From positions 1 to 48,069 of the forward strand of contig CANGPN010000018.1 in assembly GCA_947456305.1 (NCBI GenBank): a DNA stretch of 48,069 nt, written 5' to 3'. Below, in pieces: positions 32,083 through 41,056 of the stretch. The notes beneath the pieces are model-generated. The model saw nothing but the letters and a program-made list of their open reading frames with translations, searched no databases and was not told the DNA's origin. The first letter of the stretch is position 1. Every line of letters begins with the position of its first letter. The translations under genes were made by a program, and so were the position numbers. The stretch comes from Comamonadaceae bacterium (GTDB lineage Bacteria > Pseudomonadota > Gammaproteobacteria > Burkholderiales > Burkholderiaceae_C).

Positions 32083-33033
32083 TTACAAGGGTTTGCGTAT
32101 CCAAGTAGCAATCTCGCCGATCACTCCTTTGCGAAACAACATCACACAAATTACAAATATCAAACCTTGCACCACTGTCACCCAGGAACCCAGTTGCGCC
32201 AAATAATTTTGCATGGTGACGATGACCGCTGCGCCCACAACCGGCCCGAACAAAGTGCCCAAGCCACCCACCAATGTCATCAACACCACCTCACCCGACA
32301 TGGTCCAGTGCACATCGGTGAGCGATGCGAGTTGAAACACCAGCGCCTTGGTGCCACCAGCCATACCGGCCACCAAACCCGACAACACAAACGCAATGAG
32401 TTTGAAGCGGTCAGTGTCATAGCCCAGCGACAAGGCGCGTTGCTCGTTTTCGCGAATGGCTTTGAGCACTTGTCCGAATGGCGAATGCACGACGCGCCAG
32501 ACAAAAGCAAAGCCGATCAAAAACACGGCCATGACAAACACATACATGGCGTTGCTGTTGCTCAGGTCAAACAAGCCGAACGCCAGCCCTTGCGGCACGC
32601 CTTGTATGCCGTCTTCACCACCGGTGAAAGGCGTTTGCAAATAGACAAAGTAAACCATTTGCGACAACGCCAAAGTGATCATGGCAAAGTAAATGCCTTG
32701 GCGGCGAATGGCCAACAAACCGACCACCCAAGCCAAGACGGTGGCGCAAAGTGTGGAAAACAAAACGCAGACCTCAGGTGTCAATCCCCAAACCTTGGCC
32801 GCATGCGCGGCCGCATAACCGGCAGTGCCGAAAAACATGGCATGGCCAAATGACAACAAGCCACCGAAACCCAGCAATAAATTGAAGGCGCAGGCAAACA
32901 AAGCAAAGCACATCACCTTCATCAAAAACACGGGGTAAATGAAATAAGGCGCTATGGCAAAAAAAGCGAACATCAAACCAAATGCCACCCACTGGTGGCG
33001 CATGTCTTGACTGTCAGAGACCGCGTGGTTCAT
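32083..33033 (-). CDS. livM: Branched-chain amino acid-type ABC permease LivM (second set)
   Basis: The 316-residue permease has CAFNLLLGFGGLLSFGHAMFFGTAGY, AIRRQGIYFAMITLALSQMVYFVY and FTGGEDGIQG, all LivM landmarks. It follows LivH after a 3-bp gap and precedes the cyclase gene after about 56 bp. It forms the membrane channel of the second transporter. Confidence 0.92.
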   Translation of the reverse strand: MNHAVSDSQDMRHQWVAFGLMFAFFAIAPYFIYPVFLMKVMCFALFACAFNLLLGFGGLLSFGHAMFFGTAGYAAAHAAKVWGLTPEVCVLFSTLCATVLAWVVGLLAIRRQGIYFAMITLALSQMVYFVYLQTPFTGGEDGIQGVPQGLAFGLFDLSNSNAMYVFVMAVFLIGFAFVWRVVHSPFGQVLKAIRENEQRALSLGYDTDRFKLIAFVLSGLVAGMAGGTKALVFQLASLTDVHWTMSGEVVLMTLVGGLGTLFGPVVGAAVIVTMQNYLAQLGSWVTVVQGLIFVICVMLFRKGVIGEIATWIRKPL

Positions 33034-33036
33034 GGT

Positions 33037-33921
33037 TTATGTTTCCGTTCCAAACAGGCCTGCAGGTTTGATCAGCAACACAATCGCCATGATGACGAAG
33101 ATGACAGTGTTGGAGGCCTCGGGATAAACCACTTTGGTCAAACCTTCAATCAAGCCCAGGCCAAAGCCGGACAGGATGGAGCCCATGATCGAGCCCATGC
33201 CACCGATCACCACCACGGCAAACACCACGATGATGATGTCAGCGCCCATCATGGGACTGACCTGATAGATAGGCGCGGCCATCACACCGGCCAGTGCCGC
33301 CAAACCGACGCCAAAGCCGTAGGTGAGCGTGATCATGCGTGGCACGTTGATGCCGAAAGCCTGAACCATAGACGGGTTTTCTGTGGCCGCGCGCAAATAC
33401 GCACCGAGTTTGGTGCGCTCAATCACAAACCATGTGGTCAAACAAATGAACAGCGAAGCCACGATCACCCAAGCGCGGTATTTAGGCAAAAACATGAAGC
33501 CCAGATCAATCACACCTGTGAACACCTCGGGCACGGCATACGGCATACCGGAGGCCCCATACGCATTTCTGAACAAACCTTGAATGATCAAAGCCAGGCC
33601 GAAGGTGAGCAGCAAACCATACAAATGGTCGAGTTTGTACAAACGCACCAGCATGGTTCTTTCGATCAACATGCCGGTGGCACCCACAATGATTGGGGAC
33701 ACCAACAATGCCAGCCAGTAATTCAAGCCCAACCATTGCAATGACAAATAAGCCACGAATGCGCCCATCATGTATTGCGCACCATGGGAAAAATTGATGA
33801 TGTTGAGCAAGCCGAAAATCACCGCCAGCCCCAGCGACAGCAATGCATAAAAAGAGCCGTTGATCAAGCCGATCAACAGTTGACCAAACAAAGCCTGCGA
33901 GGGGATGCCGAAAATTTCCAT
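33037..33921 (-). CDS. livH: Branched-chain amino acid-type ABC permease LivH (second set)
   Basis: The 294-residue permease has GLINGSFYALLSLGLAVIFGLLNIINFSHGAQYMMGAF at its N-terminus and GLAALAGVMAAPIYQVSPMMGAD later, as in LivH. Seven or more hydrophobic spans are visible. It is separated from the upstream binding-protein gene by 7 bp. Confidence 0.92.
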   Translation of the reverse strand: MEIFGIPSQALFGQLLIGLINGSFYALLSLGLAVIFGLLNIINFSHGAQYMMGAFVAYLSLQWLGLNYWLALLVSPIIVGATGMLIERTMLVRLYKLDHLYGLLLTFGLALIIQGLFRNAYGASGMPYAVPEVFTGVIDLGFMFLPKYRAWVIVASLFICLTTWFVIERTKLGAYLRAATENPSMVQAFGINVPRMITLTYGFGVGLAALAGVMAAPIYQVSPMMGADIIIVVFAVVVIGGMGSIMGSILSGFGLGLIEGLTKVVYPEASNTVIFVIMAIVLLIKPAGLFGTET

Positions 33922-33928
33922 GTGCAGA

Positions 33929-35143
33929 TCAGTTCTTCACCAAAGGACAATCACCTTCGTTCAAAGGACGGAACGCCTGATCCGCCGGGATGGTGGCCAG
34001 CAGCTTGTAGTAGTCGTAAGGGCCTTTGGACTCTGAAGGCTTTTTCACTTCAAACAAATAAGCCGGGTGCAGTTTGCGGCCGTCTTTGCGCACACTGCCT
34101 TTGCCGAACAACACGTCGTCGGTGGGCAGGTCTTTCATCTTCTGCACTACCTTGGTGCCGTCGTCCGTTTTACCTGCCTCGACTGCTTTGAGGTAATGCA
34201 ATACACCTGAATACACACCGGCCTGGTCCATCGACGGGTATTTGCCGCCATGCAATGCTGCGAAACGTTTGGACCATGCGCGGGTTTGGTCGTTCAAATC
34301 CCAATAAAAGGTTTCCGTCAAATACAAACCTTGGGCTTTTTCCAATCCCAGCGAATGAATGTCAGTCAGGAACACCAGCAAACCGGCCATGGTTTGACCG
34401 CCTTTGACAATGCCGAATTCATAAGCTTGTTTGATGGCGTTGGTGGTGTCGCCGCCTGCATTTGCTAAGCCAATGACTTTGGCTTTGGATGCCTGCGCTT
34501 GCAACAGAAAGGATGAGAAATCTTGGGTGGCCAATGGATGGCGCACTTTGCCAATCACCTTGCCGCCGTTCTTGATGACCACAGCCTCGGTATCGCGCTC
34601 GAGTGCTTGACCAAATGCGTAGTCAGCGGTCAGAAAAAACCAGCTGGTGCCGCCGTGTTGCACCACAGCTTTGCCTGTGCCGTTGGCCAACATCCATGTG
34701 TCATACAGCCAGTGGATGGTGTTGGGTGAGCAGGACTTACCCGTCAGATCGGCAGTGGCTGCACCGGTATTGACATGGATTTTTCCTTTTTCACGGCTGA
34801 CCTGACTGATGGCCAGCGCCACAGATGAGGTGGGCACATCAATGATCATGTCTACTTTGTCGGTGTCGTACCACTGACGTGCAATGTTCGATCCAATGTC
34901 TGCCTTGTTCTGGTGATCGGCGCTGACCACCTCTACCTTCAATTTACTTTTGGTGGCTTTCACATAATCTTCCACCGCCATCTTGGCAGCCACCACCGAA
35001 CCGGGGCCGGTGATGTCGGCATACAAACCGGACATGTCATTGAGCACACCGATTTTGACGACGCCGTCGGATATTTGGGCGGATGCATTCAAGCCAATGG
35101 CTGCAAGCAAACCGGCGAGCAATGTTTTAACGGGGAATTTCAT
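33929..35143 (-). CDS. livK: Liv-type periplasmic substrate-binding protein (second set)
   Basis: Start at MKFPVKTLLAGL gives 404 residues with a signal peptide cleaved near GLNASAQ. The binding fold shows VVKIGVLNDMSGLYADITGPGSV, KLKVEVVSADHQNKADIG and TRAWSKRFAALHGGKYPSM. It resembles binding proteins for aromatic or short organic acids as much as amino acids; ligand unknown. It sits between livF and livH, an order common in beta-proteobacteria. Confidence 0.9.
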   Translation of the reverse strand: MKFPVKTLLAGLLAAIGLNASAQISDGVVKIGVLNDMSGLYADITGPGSVVAAKMAVEDYVKATKSKLKVEVVSADHQNKADIGSNIARQWYDTDKVDMIIDVPTSSVALAISQVSREKGKIHVNTGAATADLTGKSCSPNTIHWLYDTWMLANGTGKAVVQHGGTSWFFLTADYAFGQALERDTEAVVIKNGGKVIGKVRHPLATQDFSSFLLQAQASKAKVIGLANAGGDTTNAIKQAYEFGIVKGGQTMAGLLVFLTDIHSLGLEKAQGLYLTETFYWDLNDQTRAWSKRFAALHGGKYPSMDQAGVYSGVLHYLKAVEAGKTDDGTKVVQKMKDLPTDDVLFGKGSVRKDGRKLHPAYLFEVKKPSESKGPYDYYKLLATIPADQAFRPLNEGDCPLVKN

Positions 35144-35164
35144 GGTCGTGTCCTTCAAAAAAAA

Positions 35165-35887
35165 TCAAATACCCAAAAACTCATTGAGCATGGGCATGTT
35201 GTCTTGTAACTGCGCGGCTTCAAAACCGTGCACGATGCGTCCGTGTTCCATCACATAAAAACGGTCGGCCAGACCGCTGGCAAAACGGAAGTTCTGCTCA
35301 ATCATGACGATGGTGAATTTTTTCTCTCGCAAAGTGTGAATCATGCGAGACAAAGCCTGCACGATGACAGGTGCCAGGCCTTCAGAAATTTCATCCAACA
35401 ACAGCAACTTCGCACCGGTGCGCAAAATACGAGCGATGGCCAGCATTTGTTGCTCACCGCCGGACAAACGGGTGCCCGGGCTGTGACGGCGCTCATACAG
35501 ATTGGGAAACAGCGAATAAATTTCATCCAACGTCATGGCTCCGGGCGCAATCACCGGCGGCAGCAATAAATTTTCCTCACAACTGAGGCTGGCAAATATG
35601 CCGCGTTCTTCAGGGCAGTAACCGACACCTAAGCGGGCAATATCGTGGGTTGCCCATTGATTGGTTTCTTGTCCAAGAATTTTGATTGAACCACTGCGCC
35701 GACCAACCAATCCCATGATAGATTTGACGGTGGTGGTGCGCCCTGCGCCATTGCGCCCCAGCAGTGTCACGAGTTCGCCTTGGTTCACCACCAGATCCAC
35801 ACCGTGAAGAATGTGCGACTCGCCATAAAAAGCATTCACGCCTTGCAAATGCAAAAACGGCACAGTTGAATTTGCTTCATTGACCAT
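35165..35887 (-). CDS. livF: ABC transporter ATP-binding protein LivF with Arg in Walker A (second set)
   Basis: Start ATG 35887 is preferred because AGGTG lies just upstream; it overlaps livG by 11 bp and gives 240 residues. Walker B LLLLDEISEGLAP, signature LSGGEQQM and H-loop MIEQN are intact. The P-loop reads GRNGAGRTTT: the normally invariant Lys is Arg (codon CGC). I have an impression of similar variants in related LivF proteins, but cannot verify it. ATP hydrolysis at this site may be weakened, leaving LivG as the main motor. Confidence 0.9.
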   Translation of the reverse strand: MVNEANSTVPFLHLQGVNAFYGESHILHGVDLVVNQGELVTLLGRNGAGRTTTVKSIMGLVGRRSGSIKILGQETNQWATHDIARLGVGYCPEERGIFASLSCEENLLLPPVIAPGAMTLDEIYSLFPNLYERRHSPGTRLSGGEQQMLAIARILRTGAKLLLLDEISEGLAPVIVQALSRMIHTLREKKFTIVMIEQNFRFASGLADRFYVMEHGRIVHGFEAAQLQDNMPMLNEFLGI

Positions 35888-36656
35888 GTGCACCTGCCAA
35901 TGTCTGTTCTGCACTGCCCATGTAAGCCTCTAGCACCAGCGGGTCTTGCGACACGGTTGCATAAGGCCCCTCTGCAATGATTTGGCCGCGTTGCAAAACG
36001 CTGATGGTGTCGGCTATTTGCGAAACCACTTGCATATTGTGTTCAACCATGAGCACCGTGCGGTTGGCGCTGACTTTTTTGATCAAGCGGGTGACTTTGC
36101 CCACGTCCTCATGGCCCATGCCTTGTGTGGGCTCATCCAGCAACATCAATTCAGGTTCCGTGGCAAGGGTGGTAGCGATTTCCAACGCGCGTTTGCGGCC
36201 ATAAGCGAGTTCAACCGCTTGCACCTGTGCAAATTCCGCCAACTCGACTTCTTGCAACAACTGCATGGCGCGTTCATTGAAACGGTTCAAGCTCGACTGC
36301 GAGCGCCAAAAATCGTAGGAATTGCCGTTGGCCCTCTGCAATGCAATGCGCACGTTTTCAAGCACAGTGAGATGCGGGAAAGTGGCTGAAATTTGAAAGG
36401 AACGAACAATGCCGCGACGTGCAACCTGCGCTGGCTTTTCTTGCGTGATGTCGCGTTGATTGAAAACAATCTGACCGCTGGTGGGTATGAGAAATTTGGT
36501 CAGCAGGTTGAAAAAAGTGGTTTTGCCGGCACCGTTGGGGCCGATCAAAGCATGAATGCTGCCCCGGCGAACCTTTAAATCGACTTGGTTGACAGCAATG
36601 AAACCTTTGAACTCTTTAACCAGCTGTCTGGTTTCCAAAATAACTGCATCGACCAT
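35877..36656 (-). CDS. livG: ABC transporter ATP-binding protein LivG (second set)
   Basis: The 259-residue ATPase (ATG 36656; TTG 36668 also in frame) has Walker A GPNGAGKTT, Walker B LMLLDEPTQGM and MVEHNM. The signature region is LAYGRKRALEIA, a degenerate form seen in LivG. It heads the minus-strand operon livG-livF-livK-livH-livM-cyclase. The upstream 168 bp hold a GGTTAACC palindrome (36727-36734). Confidence 0.9.
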   Translation of the reverse strand: MVDAVILETRQLVKEFKGFIAVNQVDLKVRRGSIHALIGPNGAGKTTFFNLLTKFLIPTSGQIVFNQRDITQEKPAQVARRGIVRSFQISATFPHLTVLENVRIALQRANGNSYDFWRSQSSLNRFNERAMQLLQEVELAEFAQVQAVELAYGRKRALEIATTLATEPELMLLDEPTQGMGHEDVGKVTRLIKKVSANRTVLMVEHNMQVVSQIADTISVLQRGQIIAEGPYATVSQDPLVLEAYMGSAEQTLAGAHGQ

Positions 36657-36794
36657 CAGCGAGCCCAATGTTTAACTGTATTAACAATCAAGCATCTTCG
36701 CTGTTGCGCTTAGTCTCTCTACCTATGGTTAACCCGAATCCGCTCGCACAAACCCAGCTTTTTTAAATTGAACGAATGAAGAACCACAGACAGA

Positions 36795-36829
36795 GCGAAT
36801 CAGATTGCATACGCTGCCAGCTGATTCGC
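36795..36829 (-). terminator. Hairpin downstream of the RraA-like gene
   Basis: GCGAATCAG (36795-36803) and CTGATTCGC (36821-36829) pair perfectly across a 17-bp loop, starting 8 bp after the RraA-like stop codon on the minus strand. No T-run follows at once, so it may be a weak terminator or an mRNA 3' stabiliser. Confidence 0.4.
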
Positions 36830-36836
36830 CAGACCA

Positions 36837-37562
36837 TCAATAGCGGTTATAAATTTCCAGCGCCTTGAGCATGGATTTTTCTTTTTCAATGATGGGAATC
36901 ATTTTCGATTCTTTGTCATCGTATTGCTTGAGCAGTTCGATCACCCGTTCAGCTGCTGCCGCAGGCACAACCACCACGCCATCGGTGTCCCCCACGATGT
37001 AGTCACCGGGATTGACCAGAATGTCACCGCACCTGACCGGCACTTGTTTTTCTACGCCCACCATGCGACCGACCGAAGTGGCAGGTGTGATGCGGCGTGA
37101 CCACACAGGAAAACCAATACGCCGCAATTCAGCCACGTCACGCACGGCACCATCAATGACCGCACCGGCCAGACCACGCACTTTGGCAGTGGTCCCCATC
37201 AAATTGCCCATGGCTGCGATGTCTATGCCGTCTTGCATCACGTAAATCAGCACTGAACCGGCAGGTGCTTGATCGAGTATTTCAAGCGCCGTATTGAGGT
37301 ATTTGCGATTGTCGTTTTTCAATACCGGTCGCAGCACCGCAGTGACAGCACGCCCGACGACGCGCGCATCAAAAATAGGCTTCATGTCTGCGGACATCCA
37401 ACCACGGGCACCCGTCGCCTCTTCTACGGCATCAGCAATATTCCCGGTGCTGTTCTCAGGCAAGCCCAGTGCAGCAATGATTTGCTCTGGAGTCAAGGCC
37501 CAGGTCAACGAGGAAAAGCTCAAGGCCAATGTCATCACCGTCCATCGCAATAAATCACGCAT
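36837..37562 (-). CDS. RraA/HMG-CHA-aldolase-like protein with signal peptide
   Basis: ATG 37562 is chosen because AAGGA lies 7 bp upstream, giving 241 residues. The start MRDLLRWTVMTLALSFSSLTWA looks like a Sec signal peptide. The rest is the RraA-like fold: AGAVIDGAVRDVAELRRIGFPVWSR holds the Arg and Asp of the aldolase active site, and GDTDGVVVVP follows. The family includes 4-hydroxy-4-methyl-2-oxoglutarate aldolases and RNase E regulators, both cytoplasmic; an exported copy is odd. It lies 29 bp downstream of an exported HbpS-like gene and is likely co-transcribed with it. Confidence 0.82.
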   Translation of the reverse strand: MRDLLRWTVMTLALSFSSLTWALTPEQIIAALGLPENSTGNIADAVEEATGARGWMSADMKPIFDARVVGRAVTAVLRPVLKNDNRKYLNTALEILDQAPAGSVLIYVMQDGIDIAAMGNLMGTTAKVRGLAGAVIDGAVRDVAELRRIGFPVWSRRITPATSVGRMVGVEKQVPVRCGDILVNPGDYIVGDTDGVVVVPAAAAERVIELLKQYDDKESKMIPIIEKEKSMLKALEIYNRY

Positions 37563-37591
37563 GGCAATCCTTTCATTCATCCCTATTGAAT

Positions 37592-38068
37592 TTATTTGGC
37601 CAAACCCAGGCTGTTGATGCCCGCTTCTGCCACTTGTGCATCTTGTTGCGAGGTTGCGCCGCTGACACCCACAGCACCAATGACTTGTCCGTTATAGGTG
37701 ATGGGCACACCGCCTTCTAGCAAATAGGCATTGGCAATGGTTGTCAATGCAGGCCGGGTTTTAGAAGCGTCTTCTAACAATTTGGTGGGACGACGAAAAG
37801 CAGCTGCTGTTTTGGCTTTGCCGATGGCAACATCAATGCTGCCGTATTGCGCTGTTTCCATTCTGTTCAAAGTGATCAAGTGACCGCCTTCATCGACCAC
37901 GGCGATGATGACATTCCAATTGTTGGTTCGGGCTTCAACCAATGAAGCTGCCGCGATTTTTTGAGCTGCTTCCAAGGTCAAGGCTTTTTTATCCAGCAGT
38001 TGAGCGTTGGTGGCCGTGGTGAGAGCCAGTATTGCAAAGGCTGAGAAAAAACGCAGGGCTAATTTCAT
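37592..38068 (-). CDS. Exported HbpS/GlcG-family haem-binding-like protein
   Basis: The 158-residue protein has a signal peptide (MKLALRFFSAFAILALTTATNAQ) and the GlcG/HbpS fold: LTLEAAQKIAAASLVEA, IIAVVDEGGHLITLNRMETAQYGS, AIGKAKTAAAFRRPT and GGVPITYNGQVIGAVGVSGAT. HbpS binds haem outside Streptomyces cells; many homologues sit beside catabolic genes with unknown function. It is the first gene of a pair with the RraA-like aldolase and divergent from tctB. Confidence 0.88.
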   Translation of the reverse strand: MKLALRFFSAFAILALTTATNAQLLDKKALTLEAAQKIAAASLVEARTNNWNVIIAVVDEGGHLITLNRMETAQYGSIDVAIGKAKTAAAFRRPTKLLEDASKTRPALTTIANAYLLEGGVPITYNGQVIGAVGVSGATSQQDAQVAEAGINSLGLAK

Positions 38069-38260
38069 ATCAGTTCTCCATATGTCGTTTTAAGAATGTC
38101 TGGCAAGGGTAAATTTGCCTCTAAAAAGTGTACATCTTTTGATTTCCCGCTTAGGCTGCGACCGAAAATCTGCTTCACCTGGTTGCAGAACAACTTTTCC
38201 ATTCAGGTGTTGAATACCTTATGCTCCGAGCTTGTCCACTTTTTAACCCATCCAATTCTT

Positions 38261-38683
38261 ATGGTTAATTCACAGGCAATCAGAGGTATTTTTCTGATAC
38301 TGATTTCTGCAGCTTTCGGACTCAGTTCGCTTGACTACAAAATCGGTCAATTCAGCAAGGCGGGTCCTGGCTTGTTCCCTTTGGTGATCAGCGGTATGTT
38401 GTTGCTTATAGGCTTGGCCATGGTGATTCAGTCACGGTTCATCGCCTCTGAACCCATGCAATTCAATTTAAGCAAAATCAGCATCATCATCACGAGTTTA
38501 TGCGGCTTTGCTGTTTTATCCAATTACTTGAATATGTCAGCCGGCATATTTTTTCTGGTGTTTGTATCAACATCAGCAGGACAAAATTATTCGGCTATTC
38601 GTAATGTCAAAATTTTTATCGGCCTGTGGTTGATTGCTTATGCATTCAAACAATTTTTAGGTCTTAACTTACCTTTGATCTGA
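38261..38683 (+). CDS. tctB: TctB-family small subunit of a tripartite tricarboxylate transporter
   Basis: Start ATG 38261 (MVNSQAIRGIFLILIS) yields 140 residues with four hydrophobic segments and the TctB block LDYKIGQFSKAGPGLFPLVISG. The longer open frame to 38096 is not family-like. TctB is the small membrane subunit that works with TctA. Its stop overlaps the tctA start (TGATG). Confidence 0.87.
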   Translation: MVNSQAIRGIFLILISAAFGLSSLDYKIGQFSKAGPGLFPLVISGMLLLIGLAMVIQSRFIASEPMQFNLSKISIIITSLCGFAVLSNYLNMSAGIFFLVFVSTSAGQNYSAIRNVKIFIGLWLIAYAFKQFLGLNLPLI

Positions 38684-40173
38684 TGGAAATTCTCAATAAT
38701 CTCGCATTCGGATTCGAACATGCATTGACGCTGCAAAACCTGATGTATTGCGCCATCGGTTGTATGGTGGGTACTTTCATCGGCTTGCTGCCTGGCCTAG
38801 GTCCACTGTCAACCATCAGCTTGCTGCTGCCTTTGACCTATTCCATACCTACAGATGGTTCTCTGATCATGTTGGCCGGCATTTACTATGGCGCGCAATA
38901 CGGCGATAGCGTGAGCGCCATCACGATGAAAATCCCGCACGCCAGCAGTATCGTTGCCTGTATAGATGGCTACCAGATGACGCTTAAAGGCAAGACAGGC
39001 TTGGCCTTGTTTGCGGCGGGTATTTCCAGCTTTATAGGCGGGACGATTGCCATTGTTGTATTGGCCACTTTGTCGCCCTTTCTGGGACAAGTCGGTCTGA
39101 TGTTCGGTCCGCATGATTACTGTGCTCTGATGCTTTTAGGTTTTTTCTGTGTCAGTTTTGTCACCACTGGTAGTTTGCTCAATGGATTGGCGATGACGCT
39201 GATTGGCGTATTGCTGGGTCTGGTAGGTACCGATGTCAACAGCGGTGTTTCACGCTTCACTATGGATTTACCTTTTTTGATGGATGGCATTGGCCTGATC
39301 AGCATTGCATTAGGTTGTTTCGGTATTGCCGAAATTGTGAAAAATCTGGACGATAAACAAGAGATTTCACCCTTTAACGGCACCATCAAATTAATGCCCA
39401 CCTGGCCTGAATTCAAACGCATCATGCCCAGCGCTTTGCGCGGCAGCGTCATCGGCTCTGTGCTGGGTGTGTTGCCAGGCGGCGGTCCGGTGATCGCTCA
39501 ATTCGCGGCATATGCAGCCGAAAAACGCTTTAGCAAATTCAAAGAGGAAATAGGTCATGGGGCCATTGAAGGTGTGGCTGGTCAAGCAGCCGCAGATGAA
39601 GCAGCTGCACGTACCAGTTTTATTCCACTCATGAGCCTGGGTATTCCTGAGAATGCAGTGATGGCCTTGATGATGGCTGCGTTTGTAGTCAAAGGCATTC
39701 AACCCGGTCCGGACATGATCAGCTTGCACCCTGATTTATTTTGGGGGTTGGTAGCCAGCATGTGGATAGGCAATTGCTTTTTGGTGATTTTGAACGTACC
39801 CCTGGTTCGGTATTGGTTATCTGTTTTCAAAATTCCATTTAATGTGCTTTTCCCGTCTATTTTGTTTTTTTGCTGTATCGGCACATTCAGCATCAACAAC
39901 AGTTTGAACGACATTTACCTTACGGCCACATTCGGCCTGATGGGCTATTTGTTCATGCGCATGGGTCTGGAAGCGGCGCCGCTGATGCTGGGCTTTATCC
40001 TCGGTCCCATGTTGGAAGAGTATTTCCGCCGAGCACTGATGATCAGTCGAGGCGACTTCAGCTCTTTCTTATACCGGCCTATCAGCGGGTCGTTGCTTGC
40101 CTTGATCGCCATATTTATACTTTGGCAAACCATCTTCTTCTTCAAACAGCAGAGCCAACGCACCCAGACTTGA
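38683..40173 (+). CDS. tctA: TctA-family large permease subunit of a tripartite tricarboxylate transporter
   Basis: The 496-residue membrane protein has the TctA blocks GTFIGLLPGLGPLSTISLLLPLTY, YYGAQYGDSVSAIT, GVLPGGGPVIAQFAAYAAEKR and SFIPLMSLGIPENAVMALMMAAFVVKG. It imports carboxylates with the sodium or proton gradient, fed by a periplasmic TctC (Bug) protein. No TctC is adjacent, so the receptor must be encoded elsewhere. Confidence 0.93.
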   Translation: MEILNNLAFGFEHALTLQNLMYCAIGCMVGTFIGLLPGLGPLSTISLLLPLTYSIPTDGSLIMLAGIYYGAQYGDSVSAITMKIPHASSIVACIDGYQMTLKGKTGLALFAAGISSFIGGTIAIVVLATLSPFLGQVGLMFGPHDYCALMLLGFFCVSFVTTGSLLNGLAMTLIGVLLGLVGTDVNSGVSRFTMDLPFLMDGIGLISIALGCFGIAEIVKNLDDKQEISPFNGTIKLMPTWPEFKRIMPSALRGSVIGSVLGVLPGGGPVIAQFAAYAAEKRFSKFKEEIGHGAIEGVAGQAAADEAAARTSFIPLMSLGIPENAVMALMMAAFVVKGIQPGPDMISLHPDLFWGLVASMWIGNCFLVILNVPLVRYWLSVFKIPFNVLFPSILFFCCIGTFSINNSLNDIYLTATFGLMGYLFMRMGLEAAPLMLGFILGPMLEEYFRRALMISRGDFSSFLYRPISGSLLALIAIFILWQTIFFFKQQSQRTQT

Positions 40174-40190
40174 GCCGGTTCTATGTTTTG

Positions 40191-40976
40191 ATGAGTACAA
40201 CCATGAATTCAATCAAACTGGCTTTCATGTTCAGCACTTTCGCCGTAGCTTCGTCGGTTTTGGCTCAATTACCAGCACCTTTCAGCGACTGCGATGATTG
40301 CCCGGGCATGGTGACACTGCCCGCAGGCAGTTTCGTGATGGGCTCAAGCTTCGGCACGGAAGAAGACGCTTTCACTCCCATCAGAACGGTGAGTATCAAA
40401 GCATTTGCAATCGGCAAATACGAAGTAACCCAGGCTCAGTGGTTGTCGGTCATGGGCACCAAACCATCGATGTTCAAGGGTGACAATCTCCCTGTTGAAC
40501 AAATCACCTGGAAGCAAGCCAAAGAATATTGCCGCAAGCTCAGCGAGAAAACCGGACAGACCTATAGATTGCCAACTGAAGCTGAGTGGGAATATGCTGC
40601 ACGCGCTGGCAGTCAAACGGATTTTTATTTCGGTTCCGATGTTTCTCGTATCAACGATTACGCTTGGTTTGATGAAAACTCAGACGAGACTACCCACCCG
40701 GTAGGCGAAAAATTACCCAACGCTTTCGGGCTGTACGACATGTACGGCAATGTCTGGGAATGGACAGCGGACTGCTGGAACACCAGCTACCTTGGCGCAC
40801 CGGTAGACAGCAGCGCCTGGACCACTGGCGACTGCTCGATGCGCGTGGTTCGCGGCGGCTCCTGGTACAACAAATTGCGTTACATCAAGTCCACAGCCCG
40901 CGCCCGTTACTCTTCGGAAATTCGCTACAACAGCCGAGGCGGCGGTTTGCGCGTAGTCCGTGAAATACCCCCTTGA
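40191..40976 (+). CDS. Exported FGE/SUMF1-domain protein
   Basis: The product of 261 residues begins with a signal peptide (NSIKLAFMFSTFAVASSVLAQ). The formylglycine-generating-enzyme-like domain shows MVTLPAGSFVMGS, YEVTQAQWLSVMG, YRLPTEAEWEYAARAGS, FGLYDMYGNVWEWTADCW, VVRGGSWYN and GGGLRVVR. Most bacterial members are not true FGE enzymes and have unknown exported roles. ATG 40203 is an alternative start. The reading direction continues from tctA, but the 17-bp gap and lack of a clear ribosome site leave operon membership open. Confidence 0.83.
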   Translation: MSTTMNSIKLAFMFSTFAVASSVLAQLPAPFSDCDDCPGMVTLPAGSFVMGSSFGTEEDAFTPIRTVSIKAFAIGKYEVTQAQWLSVMGTKPSMFKGDNLPVEQITWKQAKEYCRKLSEKTGQTYRLPTEAEWEYAARAGSQTDFYFGSDVSRINDYAWFDENSDETTHPVGEKLPNAFGLYDMYGNVWEWTADCWNTSYLGAPVDSSAWTTGDCSMRVVRGGSWYNKLRYIKSTARARYSSEIRYNSRGGGLRVVREIPP

Positions 40977-41056
40977 GCCAGACGGAATTGCTTTTATTTC
41001 AGGCGTCCGGCCAGACTTGAAATTACATTGTGTCAACTCTAAGCAAAGGTGAAACC

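Noticed and set aside
31049..32206. Long open frame on the plus strand
   Set aside because: It is antisense to the cyclase gene and its composition (many His and Gln) is typical of a shadow frame.
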